Shown: positions 42,699 through 52,990 of the stretch, in pieces
Layout: each line of letters opens with the position of its first letter
Position numbering within the stretch: position 1 is the stretch's first letter
Source of the DNA: Mesorhizobium sp. M4B.F.Ca.ET.058.02.1.1
Lineage (GTDB): Bacteria > Pseudomonadota > Alphaproteobacteria > Rhizobiales > Rhizobiaceae
Assembly (NCBI RefSeq): GCF_003952505.1
Contig: NZ_CP034450.1
Span: 4,030,001-4,094,000, forward strand
Direction of reading: 5' to 3'
DNA: 64,000 nucleotides
Program-made: the position numbers and the translations under genes
The notes under the pieces: generated by a model
What the model was told of the DNA's origin: nothing
Seen by the model: only the letters and a program-made list of their open reading frames with translations
The model's database searches: none

Positions 42699-43952
42699 AT
42701 GGACAATCGACCGGAGATCGCGCGGGCGGCGGCGGAAGCGGCCGCCCGGCAAAGCTACGGCAAGCTGGTCGCCTTTCTCGCGGCGCGCACGCGCGATGTC
42801 GCCGGCGCCGAGGACGCGCTGGCGGATGCCTTCGCGGCGGCGCTCGAGCGCTGGCCGCAGACCGGCGTGCCCGAAAAGCCGGACGCCTGGCTGCTCGCGG
42901 TGGCGCGCCGACGGGGCGTCGATGCGGTGCGGCGGCGGCAAACCGGCGAGGCGGCGCGCGATCATCTCAAGCTGATCGCCGAGGAGGTGGAGGCCCGCAT
43001 GACCGACGAAGAGCTGCCGGACGAACGGTTGCGGCTGATGTTTGCCTGCGCCCATCCGGCGATCGAGGCCAGCGTGCGCGCGCCGCTGATCCTGCAGACC
43101 ATCCTTGGCTTCGACGCGGCGACCATCGCTTCGGCCTTCCTGGTCTCGCCGGCGACGATGGGCCAGCGCCTGGTGCGCGCCAAGACCCGGATCCGCGAGA
43201 TCGGCATTCCGTTCCGGGTGCCGGAGCGGGCCGAGCTCGGCGAGCGGCTGGACGCGGTGCTGGAGGCGATCTACGCCGCCTTCGCCGAAGGCTGGACCGA
43301 TCCTGCCGGCACCGAGACGCGGCGCCGCAACCTCGCCACCGAGGGCATCTGGCTCGGCCGGCTGGCGGCCTCGCTGATGCCGGACGAGCCGGAGGCGGTA
43401 GGGCTTCTGGCACTGATGCTGTTTGCCGAAGCGCGGCGGGCAGCGCGACGCAGCCCGGAAGGTGACTTTGTGCCGCTTGCCGAGCAGGACACCGCGCTCT
43501 GGGACGACACGCTGATCGACGAGGCGGAAGACCTGCTCGAACGTGCCGCCGCCAAGGGGATCATCGGCCGCTACCAGCTGGAGGCGGCCGTGCAATCGGC
43601 CCACACGGCGCGGCGGCGCGGCGGCCGCACCGACTGGGCAGCGATCCGCCAGCTTTACGACGCGCTGCTGGCCGTCGCCGGCTCGCCTGTTGTGGCGATC
43701 AACCGCGCCGTGGCGATCGCCGAGGATGAGGGCGCTGCGGCCGGGTTGGCAGCGCTTTACGTGCTGGGTGACGACAAGCGGCTGGTTGACTATCAGCCCT
43801 ATTGGGCTGCCCGCGCCGGCCTGCTGGCGAGGCTCGGCACGACCGGATTGGCGGCCGAGGCTTACGACCGCGCGATCGGCCTCGAACGGGACCCGGCCGT
43901 GCGCCGCTTCCTGCAGGAAAAGCGGGCGAAGCTCACAGCGGGCAGCAACTAG
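42699..43952 (+). CDS. ECF42-type RNA polymerase sigma factor with TPR-like extension
   Basis: 417 residues, far longer than a basic ECF sigma factor. The N-terminal sigma-2 (AEDALADAFAAALERWPQTG; PDAWLLAVARRRGVDAVRRR) and sigma-4 (ILQTILGFDAATIASAFLVS; PATMGQRLVRAKTRIRE) regions cover about 175 residues. The remaining 240 form helical repeats ending in a TPR-like segment (LAAEAYDRAIGLERDPAVRR). This extension replaces an anti-sigma factor in the ECF42 group, which is linked to DGPF genes exactly as here. A GTG one codon upstream is also possible. Confidence 0.9.
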   Translation: MDNRPEIARAAAEAAARQSYGKLVAFLAARTRDVAGAEDALADAFAAALERWPQTGVPEKPDAWLLAVARRRGVDAVRRRQTGEAARDHLKLIAEEVEARMTDEELPDERLRLMFACAHPAIEASVRAPLILQTILGFDAATIASAFLVSPATMGQRLVRAKTRIREIGIPFRVPERAELGERLDAVLEAIYAAFAEGWTDPAGTETRRRNLATEGIWLGRLAASLMPDEPEAVGLLALMLFAEARRAARRSPEGDFVPLAEQDTALWDDTLIDEAEDLLERAAAKGIIGRYQLEAAVQSAHTARRRGGRTDWAAIRQLYDALLAVAGSPVVAINRAVAIAEDEGAAAGLAALYVLGDDKRLVDYQPYWAARAGLLARLGTTGLAAEAYDRAIGLERDPAVRRFLQEKRAKLTAGSN

Positions 43953-44111
43953 GCCGCGGCGCGATTAGAGCGCCGCCAGCCAACTCCCATCTCTTCCATT
44001 TGGGATGGTGCTTTCCGGAAAGGCCTCGGCTTTCTGCTCGATGGGCTCTCTCCAGGACAAGGTTCCGGCCTGCTATGATGGCCTTTTCCCGGCAACCTCG
44101 TAAGAGGCCGC

Positions 44112-44732
44112 TCACCACATCGCGTGGGCGGCATTCAGTTTGTGGATCAGCTCATGATCGCGCAGCCTGGCCCACAGGCGCTCGATATCGGGCCAGGCAG
44201 CGGCGACCTTGCCGATCTCGGGATGCCAGGCCACCAGCATGATCAGGTAGATGTCGGCCAGCGATAGCTGCTCGCCCACCAGCCAGTCGCGGCCGGCGAG
44301 GGCCTTGTCGAGGATGGCAAAGCCGCGCTCCGTCTCGTTCAGCGCGGCCTGTTTCACCGCCTCCACGCCGTCCGGCGTCACGGTGTAGCGATGGGCATAA
44401 TAGTAGCGCAGCCCCGCCGGGTAGAGGACCGACGACATGAAGGCCATCCAGCGCAGGAAGTCGGCGCGGGCCGGCGAACCCGCCGCCGGCGCCAGCCCGG
44501 CTTCCGGATGGCGCTCGGCGAGCAGAATGCAGATCGCCGCCGATTCGGTGATCGATCGGCCGTCCGGCAAGGTCAGCACCGGCACCTGGTTCAACGGGCT
44601 GATGTCGAGGAAGGCCTGGTCGGGCGGGTCCTTCTTCGGCACGTCGATCTGGTCAAACGGCGCGCCGGCCAGGGCAAGCGCCGCCTCGACGACGAAGCCG
44701 CCGCTGCCGGGGCGTGTGTAAAGTCTGTACAT
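44112..44732 (-). CDS. Glutathione S-transferase family protein
   Basis: 206 residues. An N-terminal thioredoxin-fold domain (MYRLYTRPGSGGFVVEAALA; NQVPVLTLPDGRSITESAAI, where PVLTLPDG-SITES is the glutathione-binding region) is followed by a helical C-terminal domain (DWLVGEQLSLADIYLIMLVA). GGGAGGG precedes the ATG. Detoxification or thiol transfer; substrate unknown. The 159-bp gap downstream to the sigma factor gene (43953-44111) shows no feature. Confidence 0.9.
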   Translation of the reverse strand: MYRLYTRPGSGGFVVEAALALAGAPFDQIDVPKKDPPDQAFLDISPLNQVPVLTLPDGRSITESAAICILLAERHPEAGLAPAAGSPARADFLRWMAFMSSVLYPAGLRYYYAHRYTVTPDGVEAVKQAALNETERGFAILDKALAGRDWLVGEQLSLADIYLIMLVAWHPEIGKVAAAWPDIERLWARLRDHELIHKLNAAHAMW

Positions 44733-44864
44733 CAATCCCTCCCAACCGCCCGCGCGGGGCCGGTTGAGGTTTGCACCGGAAGCGGTGCCGCGCTCAAGCG
44801 CGGCGCGGACGCCACACGGGTTTTTTCAGCGGTCCAGCGTCCCGCGACCGTTCATTGAGGAGGC

Positions 44865-45845
<981 letters not shown>

Positions 45846-46036
45846 TGTTTCGCTCCCAGGACAGGCAATTGCATCAGCGACAGAATAGGGCTTTCAGCCG
45901 CGCAAGATAGGCTGCCGGTCGAAAATATCCGAGTGGGGCGCGTGCTGAAAACGCTGCCGCCCCGGAATAGCATTTTCCGGATCGGCTTGTTTCCGGAATG
46001 GTTTGGCCGAAACGGAAGCGCGATGAGACGGGTGCT

Positions 46037-46654
46037 CTATTGCCTGGCCGCGATCGCCGCCGCCGCGCCGACCATGAAGCCGGCGGCCGTGCGGTTCAGC
46101 GCCTTCAGCGCGCGCGGCGACTTCAGAAACCAGCGCGCCTTCGCAGCGAGCGCCAGATAGGGCACCAGCACGACCAAGAGGACAATGACGGTGAGCGCGA
46201 CGAGGATGCCATAGTCGGCCAGCGTGATCGTCTTCAGGTCGACGATGGTCGGCGTGATGGCGAGGTAGAAGATCATCGTCTTCGGATTGCCGAGCGTCAC
46301 CGTGAGGCCGGCAAGGAAGGAGGCGACGAGCCCGCCCTTGCCCTTTCGCGCCTCGACAGTCTCCGGCGTGATGCCGCTGGTCCAGAAGCGCCAGCCGAGG
46401 AAAGCGAGATAGGCGACGCCGGCCCATTTGATGGCGAGAAAAACCATGCCGAAAGTCTGCGCGACGAAGGCAAGACCGAGCATGACGGCGGTGAGATAGG
46501 TGAGATCGCCGAGGATCAGGCCAAACGACATCGCCAGCGACGAACGGAAGCCGGAACCCAGCGCCCGCGCCACAAGCGCGGTGACGCCGGGGCCCGGAAT
46601 GGCAGCGGCGATGCCGAGGGCGGCGCTGCAAGCGACAAATCCGGTGAGCGTCAT
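46037..46654 (-). CDS. LysE/RhtB family amino-acid exporter
   Basis: 205 residues with six membrane helices. GIAAAIPGPGVTALVARALG is the LysE signature and TVTLGNPKTMIFYLAITPTI the second conserved block. It exports amino acids or related metabolites; the substrate is not predictable. The start at 46654 gives MTLTGFVACSAALGIA. Neighbouring gaps contain nothing notable. Confidence 0.92.
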   Translation of the reverse strand: MTLTGFVACSAALGIAAAIPGPGVTALVARALGSGFRSSLAMSFGLILGDLTYLTAVMLGLAFVAQTFGMVFLAIKWAGVAYLAFLGWRFWTSGITPETVEARKGKGGLVASFLAGLTVTLGNPKTMIFYLAITPTIVDLKTITLADYGILVALTVIVLLVVLVPYLALAAKARWFLKSPRALKALNRTAAGFMVGAAAAIAARQ

Positions 46655-46790
46655 GGCTTTCGGTCCAGATGAGTGCGCCTTGTCGCATACATCCGAATGG
46701 AATTGAATTTCCTGAGGACTGGATTCGATTGCACCAGATCTCGCCGGGTCAACCCGAGGCGGCCCCAACAGGATTCCCAGGCCGGCTCAA

Positions 46791-48131
46791 TCAGGACCGG
46801 CCGTCGCCATAGGTGACGCGCCAGATGGTGCCGTTGCCGTCCTCGGTGAGGATCAGCGCGCCGTCCTTCGCGACAGTGACGCCGACCGGCCGGCCCCAGA
46901 CATCGTCGTCGGAGATGACGAAGCCGGTGGCGAAATCCTCATACGCGCCGGTCGGCTTGCCATCCTCAAATTTCAGCCGCACCACCTTGTAGCCGGTGCG
47001 CACGCCGCGGTTCCAGGAGCCGTGCAGGGCGACGAAGGCATCGCCCTGATACTCGGCCGGGAAGCTCTTTTTGTCATAGAAGGCGATGCTGAGCGGCGCC
47101 GAATGCGCCTGCATCAGCACGTCGGGAACAGTGACCTTGCCAGCAAGGTCGGGGCGCGCGCCCTTGTGGCGCGGGTCCTCGTTGGCGCCGATGTAATACC
47201 AGGGCCAGCCATAGAAGCCGCCTTGCCTGACCGTCGTCGCATATTCGAATGGCACGTTGTCGCCGAGCCCGTCGCGCTCGTTGACGACGCACCAGAGCGC
47301 GCCTGTCTGAGGCTGCACCGTCATGCCGGAGCAGTTGCGCAGGCCGGTGGCGAAGCTGCGCCGGTTCCTGCCGTCCGGATCGAAGGCCAGAACGTCGGCG
47401 CGCCCTTCCTCCGGTCCCCAGCTCGCGCCGAGCGGTGCCGACGCCGCCCATTGCGCGAGCCCGCCTTCCGGCTCGGCGCCGATGTCCTCGGCGACGTTGG
47501 AGCCCGATCCGACCGATAGGTAGAGCGTCTTGCCATCAGGCGAAAAGATGATGTCGCGCGTCCAGTGATGGCTGGAGGGGATGTCCGGGACGATGGTTTC
47601 CGGCTTGCCCTGCGCCTTCAGGTCACCTTCGCGGTAGGCGAAGCGCACGACGCTGTTGCTGTTGGCGACATAGACCCATTGCGGCCTGTCGCCCGACGGG
47701 TAGAAGGCGATGCCATAGGGCCGGGTCAACCCTTCGGCGAAAATGGCTTGCTGCGCCGGCCTCGCGCCGCCCTCGGCGAGGCGATAGACGCGGATCTGGT
47801 TGGCCTTGCTGTCGGCGACAAACAGGTCGCCATTGGGTGCCACGCGTACGACGCGTGGATTGTCGATGCCGGAAGCAACGAGTTCGATGGAGAAGCCGGG
47901 CGGTAGAAGCGGCTTGACCCCTTCGGGACGATCGCCAACGCCCGGGCCGTTCGATGACGAGCGGGTGCGGTAGGGCGCCGGCAGGTCCTGCGGCTTGATC
48001 AGCCGGCGCACTCCCGGACGGTCGGCCTTCCAGTCGCCGAAAGCCTTGCTGCCGGTCAGCACCGGCTGGTCCGCAAGCGCTGCGGTGGCGACGAGCATGG
48101 CAGCTCCCGCAAGACTGGCAAACCGGATCAT
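46791..48131 (-). CDS. Exported PQQ-dependent sugar (sorbosone) dehydrogenase-like protein
   Basis: 446 residues. A signal peptide (MIRFASLAGAAMLVATAALA-DQ) is followed by a six-bladed propeller of the soluble glucose/sorbosone dehydrogenase family: NPRVVRVAPNGDLFVADSKA, HHWTRDIIFSPDGKTLYLSV, GLRNCSGMTVQPQTGALWCV and VALHGSWNRGVRTGYKVVRL. Such enzymes oxidise sugars in the periplasm using PQQ. GGAGGACGGT precedes the ATG at 48131; a longer frame from 48158 lacks such a site. Confidence 0.9.
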   Translation of the reverse strand: MIRFASLAGAAMLVATAALADQPVLTGSKAFGDWKADRPGVRRLIKPQDLPAPYRTRSSSNGPGVGDRPEGVKPLLPPGFSIELVASGIDNPRVVRVAPNGDLFVADSKANQIRVYRLAEGGARPAQQAIFAEGLTRPYGIAFYPSGDRPQWVYVANSNSVVRFAYREGDLKAQGKPETIVPDIPSSHHWTRDIIFSPDGKTLYLSVGSGSNVAEDIGAEPEGGLAQWAASAPLGASWGPEEGRADVLAFDPDGRNRRSFATGLRNCSGMTVQPQTGALWCVVNERDGLGDNVPFEYATTVRQGGFYGWPWYYIGANEDPRHKGARPDLAGKVTVPDVLMQAHSAPLSIAFYDKKSFPAEYQGDAFVALHGSWNRGVRTGYKVVRLKFEDGKPTGAYEDFATGFVISDDDVWGRPVGVTVAKDGALILTEDGNGTIWRVTYGDGRS

Positions 48132-48253
48132 ACCGTCCTCCAGGGTTGGTTTGGCCATGGGCAGTCAAGGCCAGGTACGGGACAAACGGAAAAATCAGAC
48201 CGGCGTTCCGCAACGAAGGGGGCACAGGTGAACTTAAGGGTGGTAGTGGGTGC

Positions 48254-48451
48254 TCAGCTGCCTTCCGCATAGAAATCATCGTCCAGGCGCCTTTCCAACG
48301 CGACCAGATCGGCCGGCAGCGGCAGGCCCATGGCGCGCAATTCCTGCAACTTCTCGCGCAGCTGCTCCCGTATCTCGTGCTGGTCCTCGGGCTGGTTGAC
48401 CATTTCCTCGAGCAGCAGGCTGATCTGGGCCTTGAGCGATTCCAGCGCCAT
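48254..48451 (-). CDS. Small helical hypothetical protein
   Basis: 65 residues: MALESLKAQISLLLEEMVNQ, PEDQHEIREQLREKLQELRA, then a short acidic end. It is predicted as a helical hairpin or coiled coil. GGAGGAG a few bases upstream of the ATG is an excellent ribosome site, so it is very likely translated. It lies between the sugar dehydrogenase and hrcA genes on the same strand, beyond a 129-bp imperfect palindrome. Function unknown. Confidence 0.75.
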   Translation of the reverse strand: MALESLKAQISLLLEEMVNQPEDQHEIREQLREKLQELRAMGLPLPADLVALERRLDDDFYAEGS

Positions 48452-48471
48452 TTTTCTTCTCCTCCACTGCC

Positions 48472-48600
48472 TAGGTGTACTGAGATCCGGTCAGGCCGGG
48501 TCGAAAATGGTGGTCTCCGAGAACCGGAGCGGAGCGTACTTGAAGTACGTGAGCACCGGAAGCGCGGGAGATCGCCATTTGCAGGCCGGCCTCACACCTA
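48472..48600. repeat. 129-bp imperfect palindrome at the end of hrcA
   Basis: The outer ends TAGGTGT and ACACCTA are inverse. Inner pairs include CAGGCC/GGCC, AATGG/CCATT and TCTCC/GGAGA, closing on the perfect hairpin CGTACTTGAAGTACG. The last three bases are the hrcA stop codon. It probably folds into one long structure on the hrcA transcript and may act as terminator or RNA-stability element. Confidence 0.65.
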
Positions 48601-49680
48601 ACGCAGCATGCGCGAAATGAGCTGCGCCGTATAGTCGACCATCGGCACGATGCGGGCATAGTTAAGCCGCGTCGGACCGATGACGCCGAGTGCGCCGACG
48701 ACACGGGCGTCCTTGTCGCGATAGGGCGCCACGACCAGCGACGAGCCGGACAGCGAAAACAGCTTGTTTTCCGAGCCGATGAAGATGCGCACGCCGGGCC
48801 CTTCCTCGGCGAGGTCGAGCAGTTGCAGCAGCCCGTCCTGCGTCTCCAGATCCTCGAACAGATGGCGCAGCAATTCGATGTCGGCCTGGGCGGTGACGTT
48901 TTCGAGCAGGTTGGCGCGGCCGCGCACGATGAGCCGTGCCGGCAGGCCGCTTTCGGCGCCAGCCCAGACCGCCAGGCCCTTTTCGACCAGGTCCTGCGAC
49001 AGCGTGTCGAGGGCGGCCCTGGTCTCGTCCTTGATGCGGGCGATCTCGACGCGCGCCTCGGCCAGTGTGCGGCCCCGGATATGGGCGTTGAGGAAGTTGG
49101 AGGCCTCGTGCAGCTGCGACACGGTGGTGCCGGCGGGCAGGTCGACGACGCGGTTCTCGACGTCGCCGTTCTGCGACACCAGCACGGCCAGCGCCTTGGT
49201 GGGTTCCAGCTGGATGAACTCGATGTGCTTCAGCGCCACCTCGTTTTTGGCGGCGAGCACCAGGCCGGCGCCGCGCGACATGCCCGACAGCATCTGGCTG
49301 GCCTCGGTCAGCATATGCTCCAGCGTGGCGCCCGAGCCGGAGGCGCGCACCTGCGCTTCGATGATGCGGCGCTCCTCGTCGGAGAGGTCGCCAAGCTCCA
49401 TAAAGGCGTCGACGAAGAAGCGCAGGCCGGTCTGCGTCGGCAAACGGCCGGCCGAGATATGCGGGGCATAGATCAGGCCGAGATGCTCGAGATCGCTCAT
49501 CACGTTGCGGATGGTGGCCGGCGACAGCGAAGAGGGCAGGATGCGCGACAGGCTGCGCGAGCCGACCGGCTCGCCATCCCTGAGATAGGATTCGACGATG
49601 CGCCGGAAGATATCGCGCGAGCGCATATCAAGCGACTGGAGCGCGGGCGACTGCGATGCCGGATCGACTGCCTTGGTCAT
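48598..49680 (-). CDS. hrcA: Heat-inducible transcription repressor HrcA
   Basis: 360 residues. An N-terminal winged helix (about 15-85; [40 protein letters not shown]) is followed by the HrcA effector domain ([20 protein letters not shown] at the end). It represses groESL-type heat-shock operons through CIRCE elements and is titrated by GroEL. AGGAGG lies about 10 nt before the ATG. No CIRCE sequence is visible in the 142-bp gap to rph, so it does not appear to be autoregulated here. It usually precedes grpE; that gene is not in the window. Confidence 0.96.
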   Translation of the reverse strand: MTKAVDPASQSPALQSLDMRSRDIFRRIVESYLRDGEPVGSRSLSRILPSSLSPATIRNVMSDLEHLGLIYAPHISAGRLPTQTGLRFFVDAFMELGDLSDEERRIIEAQVRASGSGATLEHMLTEASQMLSGMSRGAGLVLAAKNEVALKHIEFIQLEPTKALAVLVSQNGDVENRVVDLPAGTTVSQLHEASNFLNAHIRGRTLAEARVEIARIKDETRAALDTLSQDLVEKGLAVWAGAESGLPARLIVRGRANLLENVTAQADIELLRHLFEDLETQDGLLQLLDLAEEGPGVRIFIGSENKLFSLSGSSLVVAPYRDKDARVVGALGVIGPTRLNYARIVPMVDYTAQLISRMLR

Positions 49681-49822
49681 TCGAGCCAAAACCTCCTGCT
49701 CAAATATAGACTTAGGCCGTGCCCGCGCAACCCGGTCCATTTTCCTTTGCGCCATGCGCCGCATGCGTCTACAAGCCGCCAACGAATCCTTGAAAACCAA
49801 AAGAAAGAAGAAAGAGGCCTCG

Positions 49823-50539
49823 ATGCGCCCCTCCAAACGCCAAGCCGACGAAATGCGCGCCATCTCCTTCGAGCGCGGCGTCTCCAAGCACGCCGAGGGT
49901 TCGTGCCTCGTGAAGTTCGGCGACACGCATGTTCTGTGCACGGCAAGCCTGGAGGAAAAAGTGCCGGCCTGGATGCGCAATTCCGGCAAGGGCTGGGTGA
50001 CGGCCGAGTACGGCATGCTGCCGCGTTCGACCGGCGAGCGCATGCGGCGCGAGGCTTCAACCGGCAAGCAGGGCGGCCGCACGCTGGAAATCCAGCGGCT
50101 GATCGGCCGTTCCTTGCGCGCCGTGGTCGACCTGCAGGCGTTGGGCGAGCAGCAGATCACTGTCGACTGCGACGTGATCCAGGCCGATGGCGGCACCCGT
50201 ACCGCCTCGATCACCGGCGGCTGGGTGGCGCTCCATGACTGCCTGCGCTGGATGGAGGCGCGGCAGATGGCCAGCGTCGCCAAGGTGCTGAAGGACCATG
50301 TCGCGGCGATCTCCTGCGGCATCCATGACGGCCAGCCGGTCCTCGACCTCGACTATCTCGAGGATTCCTCGGCCGGCACCGACGCCAATTTCGTCATGAC
50401 CGGCAAGGGCGGTATCGTCGAGATCCAGGGCACGGCGGAAGGCGAGCCGTTCTCGGAGGAGCAGTTCGCGTCGCTGATGGGCCTCGCCAAGAAAGGCATT
50501 TCGCGCTTGGTCAGCCTGCAGCAGATGGCGGTGGCGTAG
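49823..50539 (+). CDS. rph: Ribonuclease PH
   Basis: 238 residues, exact family length. It starts [20 protein letters not shown], contains [20 protein letters not shown] and the phosphate-binding [19 protein letters not shown], and ends with [17 protein letters not shown]. It trims tRNA 3' ends phosphorolytically. Divergent from hrcA, the conserved alphaproteobacterial order, and followed by VOC, rdgB and hemW on the same strand across a long hairpin. Confidence 0.97.
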   Translation: MRPSKRQADEMRAISFERGVSKHAEGSCLVKFGDTHVLCTASLEEKVPAWMRNSGKGWVTAEYGMLPRSTGERMRREASTGKQGGRTLEIQRLIGRSLRAVVDLQALGEQQITVDCDVIQADGGTRTASITGGWVALHDCLRWMEARQMASVAKVLKDHVAAISCGIHDGQPVLDLDYLEDSSAGTDANFVMTGKGGIVEIQGTAEGEPFSEEQFASLMGLAKKGISRLVSLQQMAVA

Positions 50540-50560
50540 GTTTCGAATGCCGAGCCTGGG

Positions 50561-50717
50561 CACCCCCCTCTGGCCTGCCGGCCATCTCCCCCTCAAGGGG
50601 GGAGATTGGATATACGGCCGGCCTTCGCCAATTATCGGCGGTGCAAGGGGTGCAGCGGCACGAGAACTGCCAATCTCCCCCTTGAGGGGGAGATGGCCGG
50701 CAGGCCAGAGGGGGGTG
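50561..50717. repeat. Family A palindromic element with 47-bp arms between rph and VOC gene
   Basis: The left arm begins GCACCCCCCTCTGGCCTGCC and continues into GGCCATCTCCCCCTCAAGG; the right arm is its inverse with a single-base length difference over about 47 bp. The loop is about 60 nt. The right end, ...CCAGAGGGGGGTGCC, stops 2 nt before the GTG start of the next gene and supplies its purine-rich ribosome-binding sequence. Confidence 0.85.
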
Positions 50718-50721
50718 CCTC

Positions 50722-51132
50722 GTGACACCCTCGGCAATTTTGGAATCAGCGCTCTACGTCACCGACCTACACGCTGCCGAGCAATTCTATGCCGACGTGC
50801 TCGGCCTCGACCTGATCGGCAGGGTCGAAGGCCGCCACGTCTTCTTCCGCTGCGGGACGGGCGTGCTGCTGCTGTTCAACGCCGAGGCGACCAAGATCCC
50901 GCCGGCACCCGATGCCAGGCTGAAGGTGCCGCCGCATGGCACAGTGGGCGAGGGCCATCTTTGCTTTGCCGCGAGCGCGGAGGAGATTGCCGGTTGGCGC
51001 CAGCACCTCGCGGCGAAAGATGTCGCCATCGAAAGCGACTTCGAATGGCCGCAAGGCGGGCGCTCGATCTATTTTCGCGACCCTTCGGGCAATTCGATCG
51101 AATTCGCCGAGCCAAGGATCTGGGGCCTGTGA
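50722..51132 (+). CDS. VOC (glyoxalase/dioxygenase-like) family protein
   Basis: 136 residues made of two beta-alpha-beta-beta-beta modules: [20 protein letters not shown] in the first, and [20 protein letters not shown] in the second with the metal-ligand Glu. The exact reaction is unknown. The start is GTG, with its AGGGGGG ribosome site provided by the end of the palindromic element. The stop overlaps the rdgB start by 1 nt, so the two are coupled. Confidence 0.88.
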   Translation: MTPSAILESALYVTDLHAAEQFYADVLGLDLIGRVEGRHVFFRCGTGVLLLFNAEATKIPPAPDARLKVPPHGTVGEGHLCFAASAEEIAGWRQHLAAKDVAIESDFEWPQGGRSIYFRDPSGNSIEFAEPRIWGL

Positions 51133-51779
51133 TGCATTCTTTGAACGGACACAAGATCGTCGTTGCCAGCCACAATGAAGGCAAGCTGCGCGAGTTCGCC
51201 GACCTGATGGCGCCATTCGGCTTCGAGGCGAAATCGGCCAAGGAGTACGGCCTGCCCGAGCCGGACGAGACCGGCACGACGTTCGAGGAGAACGCCTACA
51301 TCAAGGCATATGCCGCGGCCAAGGCCACCGGCCTGCCGGCGCTGTCCGACGATTCCGGCCTCTGCGTCGACGCGCTAGACGGCGCGCCCGGCGTCTACAC
51401 CGCCAACTGGGCCGAGACGCCCGACGGCAGCCGCGACTTCGGCATGGCCATGCAGCGCACCGAGGTGGCGCTGCAGGAAGTCGGCGCGGCTGAAGCCGCG
51501 CAGCGCGCGGGCCGCTTCGTCGCTGTCATCTGCCTGGCGTTTCCCGACGGCGAGGCCGAATATTATCGCGGCGAGGCCGAAGGCACGCTGGTGTGGCCGC
51601 CGCGCGGCACGCTCGGCTTCGGCTACGATCCGGTGTTCCTGCCCAATGGTTTCGAAAAGACCTTCGGCGAGATGAGCGCCGAGCAAAAGCACGGCTGGAA
51701 GCCCGGCCAGCCGACGGCGCTGTCGCACCGCGCCCGCGCCTTCCAGAAATTCGCCAAAGCGCGGCTGGGCTCGGCCTGA
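51132..51779 (+). CDS. rdgB: dITP/XTP pyrophosphatase (RdgB/HAM1)
   Basis: 215 residues. [15 protein letters not shown] is the nucleotide-binding start, and [20 protein letters not shown] and [20 protein letters not shown] are family hallmarks. It removes non-canonical purine nucleotides (ITP, XTP) from the pool. It sits in the cluster rph-VOC-rdgB-hemW with near-zero spacing. Confidence 0.97.
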   Translation: MHSLNGHKIVVASHNEGKLREFADLMAPFGFEAKSAKEYGLPEPDETGTTFEENAYIKAYAAAKATGLPALSDDSGLCVDALDGAPGVYTANWAETPDGSRDFGMAMQRTEVALQEVGAAEAAQRAGRFVAVICLAFPDGEAEYYRGEAEGTLVWPPRGTLGFGYDPVFLPNGFEKTFGEMSAEQKHGWKPGQPTALSHRARAFQKFAKARLGSA

Positions 51780-51780
51780 G

Positions 51781-52938
51781 ATGCTGCTCGACCGCGGCCC
51801 CGGCTTCGGCGTCTACATCCATTGGCCGTTCTGCGCGGCCAAATGCCCCTATTGCGACTTCAACAGCCATGTCCGCCACCAGCCGGTCGACCAGGAACGC
51901 TTTGCGCGCGCGTTCGAGGCGGAACTGGCGACGATGCGCGCCCGCACCGGGCCGCGCGAGGTGACCAGCATCTTCCTCGGCGGCGGCACACCGTCGCTAA
52001 TGAAGCCGGAAACGGTGGCCACCGTGCTGGACGCCGTGGCAAGGAACTGGACGGTGCCCAGCGGCATCGAGGTGACGCTGGAGGCCAATCCCTCCTCGGT
52101 GGAGGCCGAACGCTTCCGCGGCTACCGAACGGCGGGCGTCAACCGGGTGTCGCTCGGCGTGCAGGCGCTGAACGACAAGGATCTGCGTTTCCTCGGCCGG
52201 CTGCACAATGTCGAGGAGGCGCTGCACGCCATCGGTCTCGCCCGCGAGATCTTTCCGCGCCTCTCCTTCGACCTGATCTATGCCCGGCCGGGCCAGACGC
52301 CGGAGGGCTGGCAGGCCGAGCTCGAGCAGGCGATCGGCCATGCCGCCGACCATCTTTCGCTCTACCAGCTGACGATCGAGGAAGGCACGCCGTTCCACGC
52401 GCTGCACGCGGCGAAGAAGTTCACCATTCCCGACAACGACCATGCCGCCGATCTCTACGCGCTGACGCAGGAGGTGACCGCCGCGCATGGGCTGCCGGCC
52501 TACGAGATTTCCAACCATGCCAGGCCTGGCGCGGAAAGCCGGCACAATCTGACCTACTGGCGCTACGGCGAATATGTCGGCGTCGGCCCCGGCGCGCATG
52601 GCCGATTCGTTGAGAACGGGCGCCGCACGGTGACGATCGCCGAGAGGATGCCGGAGACCTGGGCCAATCTGGTCGAGGCCAGGGGCCATGGCGTCACCGG
52701 CGGCGAGATTTTGACGCGCTCGGAAGAGGCCGACGAGTTCCTGCTAATGGGGCTGAGGCTGGCCGAAGGCATCGACCTGTCGCGCTACGAGGCGTTTTCC
52801 GGACGCGGCCTGTCAAGCGCGCGACTGGCGGTGCTGCAGGAAGAAGGGCTTGTCGCGCCGGTCGGCAATTCGCGGCTGCGGGCGACGACGGCCGGGATGA
52901 TCGTGCTGGATGCCGTGGTGGCGGACCTGGCGCGCTAA
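51781..52938 (+). CDS. hemW: Radical SAM heme chaperone HemW
   Basis: 385 residues. The radical SAM cluster motif CAAKCPYC lies in HWPFCAAKCPYCDFNSH near residue 20, followed by FLGGGTPSLM and the HemW-type C-terminus (EEADEFLLMGLRLAEGIDLS). This CxxxCxxC form followed by CDFNSH marks HemW rather than the oxygen-independent coproporphyrinogen oxidase HemN. It binds heme and helps load it onto respiratory enzymes. Starts 1 bp after rdgB. Confidence 0.95.
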   Translation: MLLDRGPGFGVYIHWPFCAAKCPYCDFNSHVRHQPVDQERFARAFEAELATMRARTGPREVTSIFLGGGTPSLMKPETVATVLDAVARNWTVPSGIEVTLEANPSSVEAERFRGYRTAGVNRVSLGVQALNDKDLRFLGRLHNVEEALHAIGLAREIFPRLSFDLIYARPGQTPEGWQAELEQAIGHAADHLSLYQLTIEEGTPFHALHAAKKFTIPDNDHAADLYALTQEVTAAHGLPAYEISNHARPGAESRHNLTYWRYGEYVGVGPGAHGRFVENGRRTVTIAERMPETWANLVEARGHGVTGGEILTRSEEADEFLLMGLRLAEGIDLSRYEAFSGRGLSSARLAVLQEEGLVAPVGNSRLRATTAGMIVLDAVVADLAR

Positions 52939-52939
52939 G

Positions 52940-52985
52940 CCCGAAAGTGGATACCGGTTTTCGGACAAGATCATGCTTGAGTAAC
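52940..52985. repeat. Short interspersed repeat before the phosphatase gene
   Basis: CCGAAAGTGGATACCGGTTT, then TCGGACAAGATCATGC: a motif widely scattered between genes in Hyphomicrobiales. The core ACCGG is palindromic. It fills the whole gap between hemW and the next gene and occupies the place where a ribosome-binding site would be expected. Confidence 0.6.
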
Positions 52986-52990
52986 AACCC

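Noticed and set aside
49681..49822. CIRCE operator in the hrcA-rph gap
   Set aside because: No TTAGCACTC-N9-GAGTGCTAA-like repeat is present.
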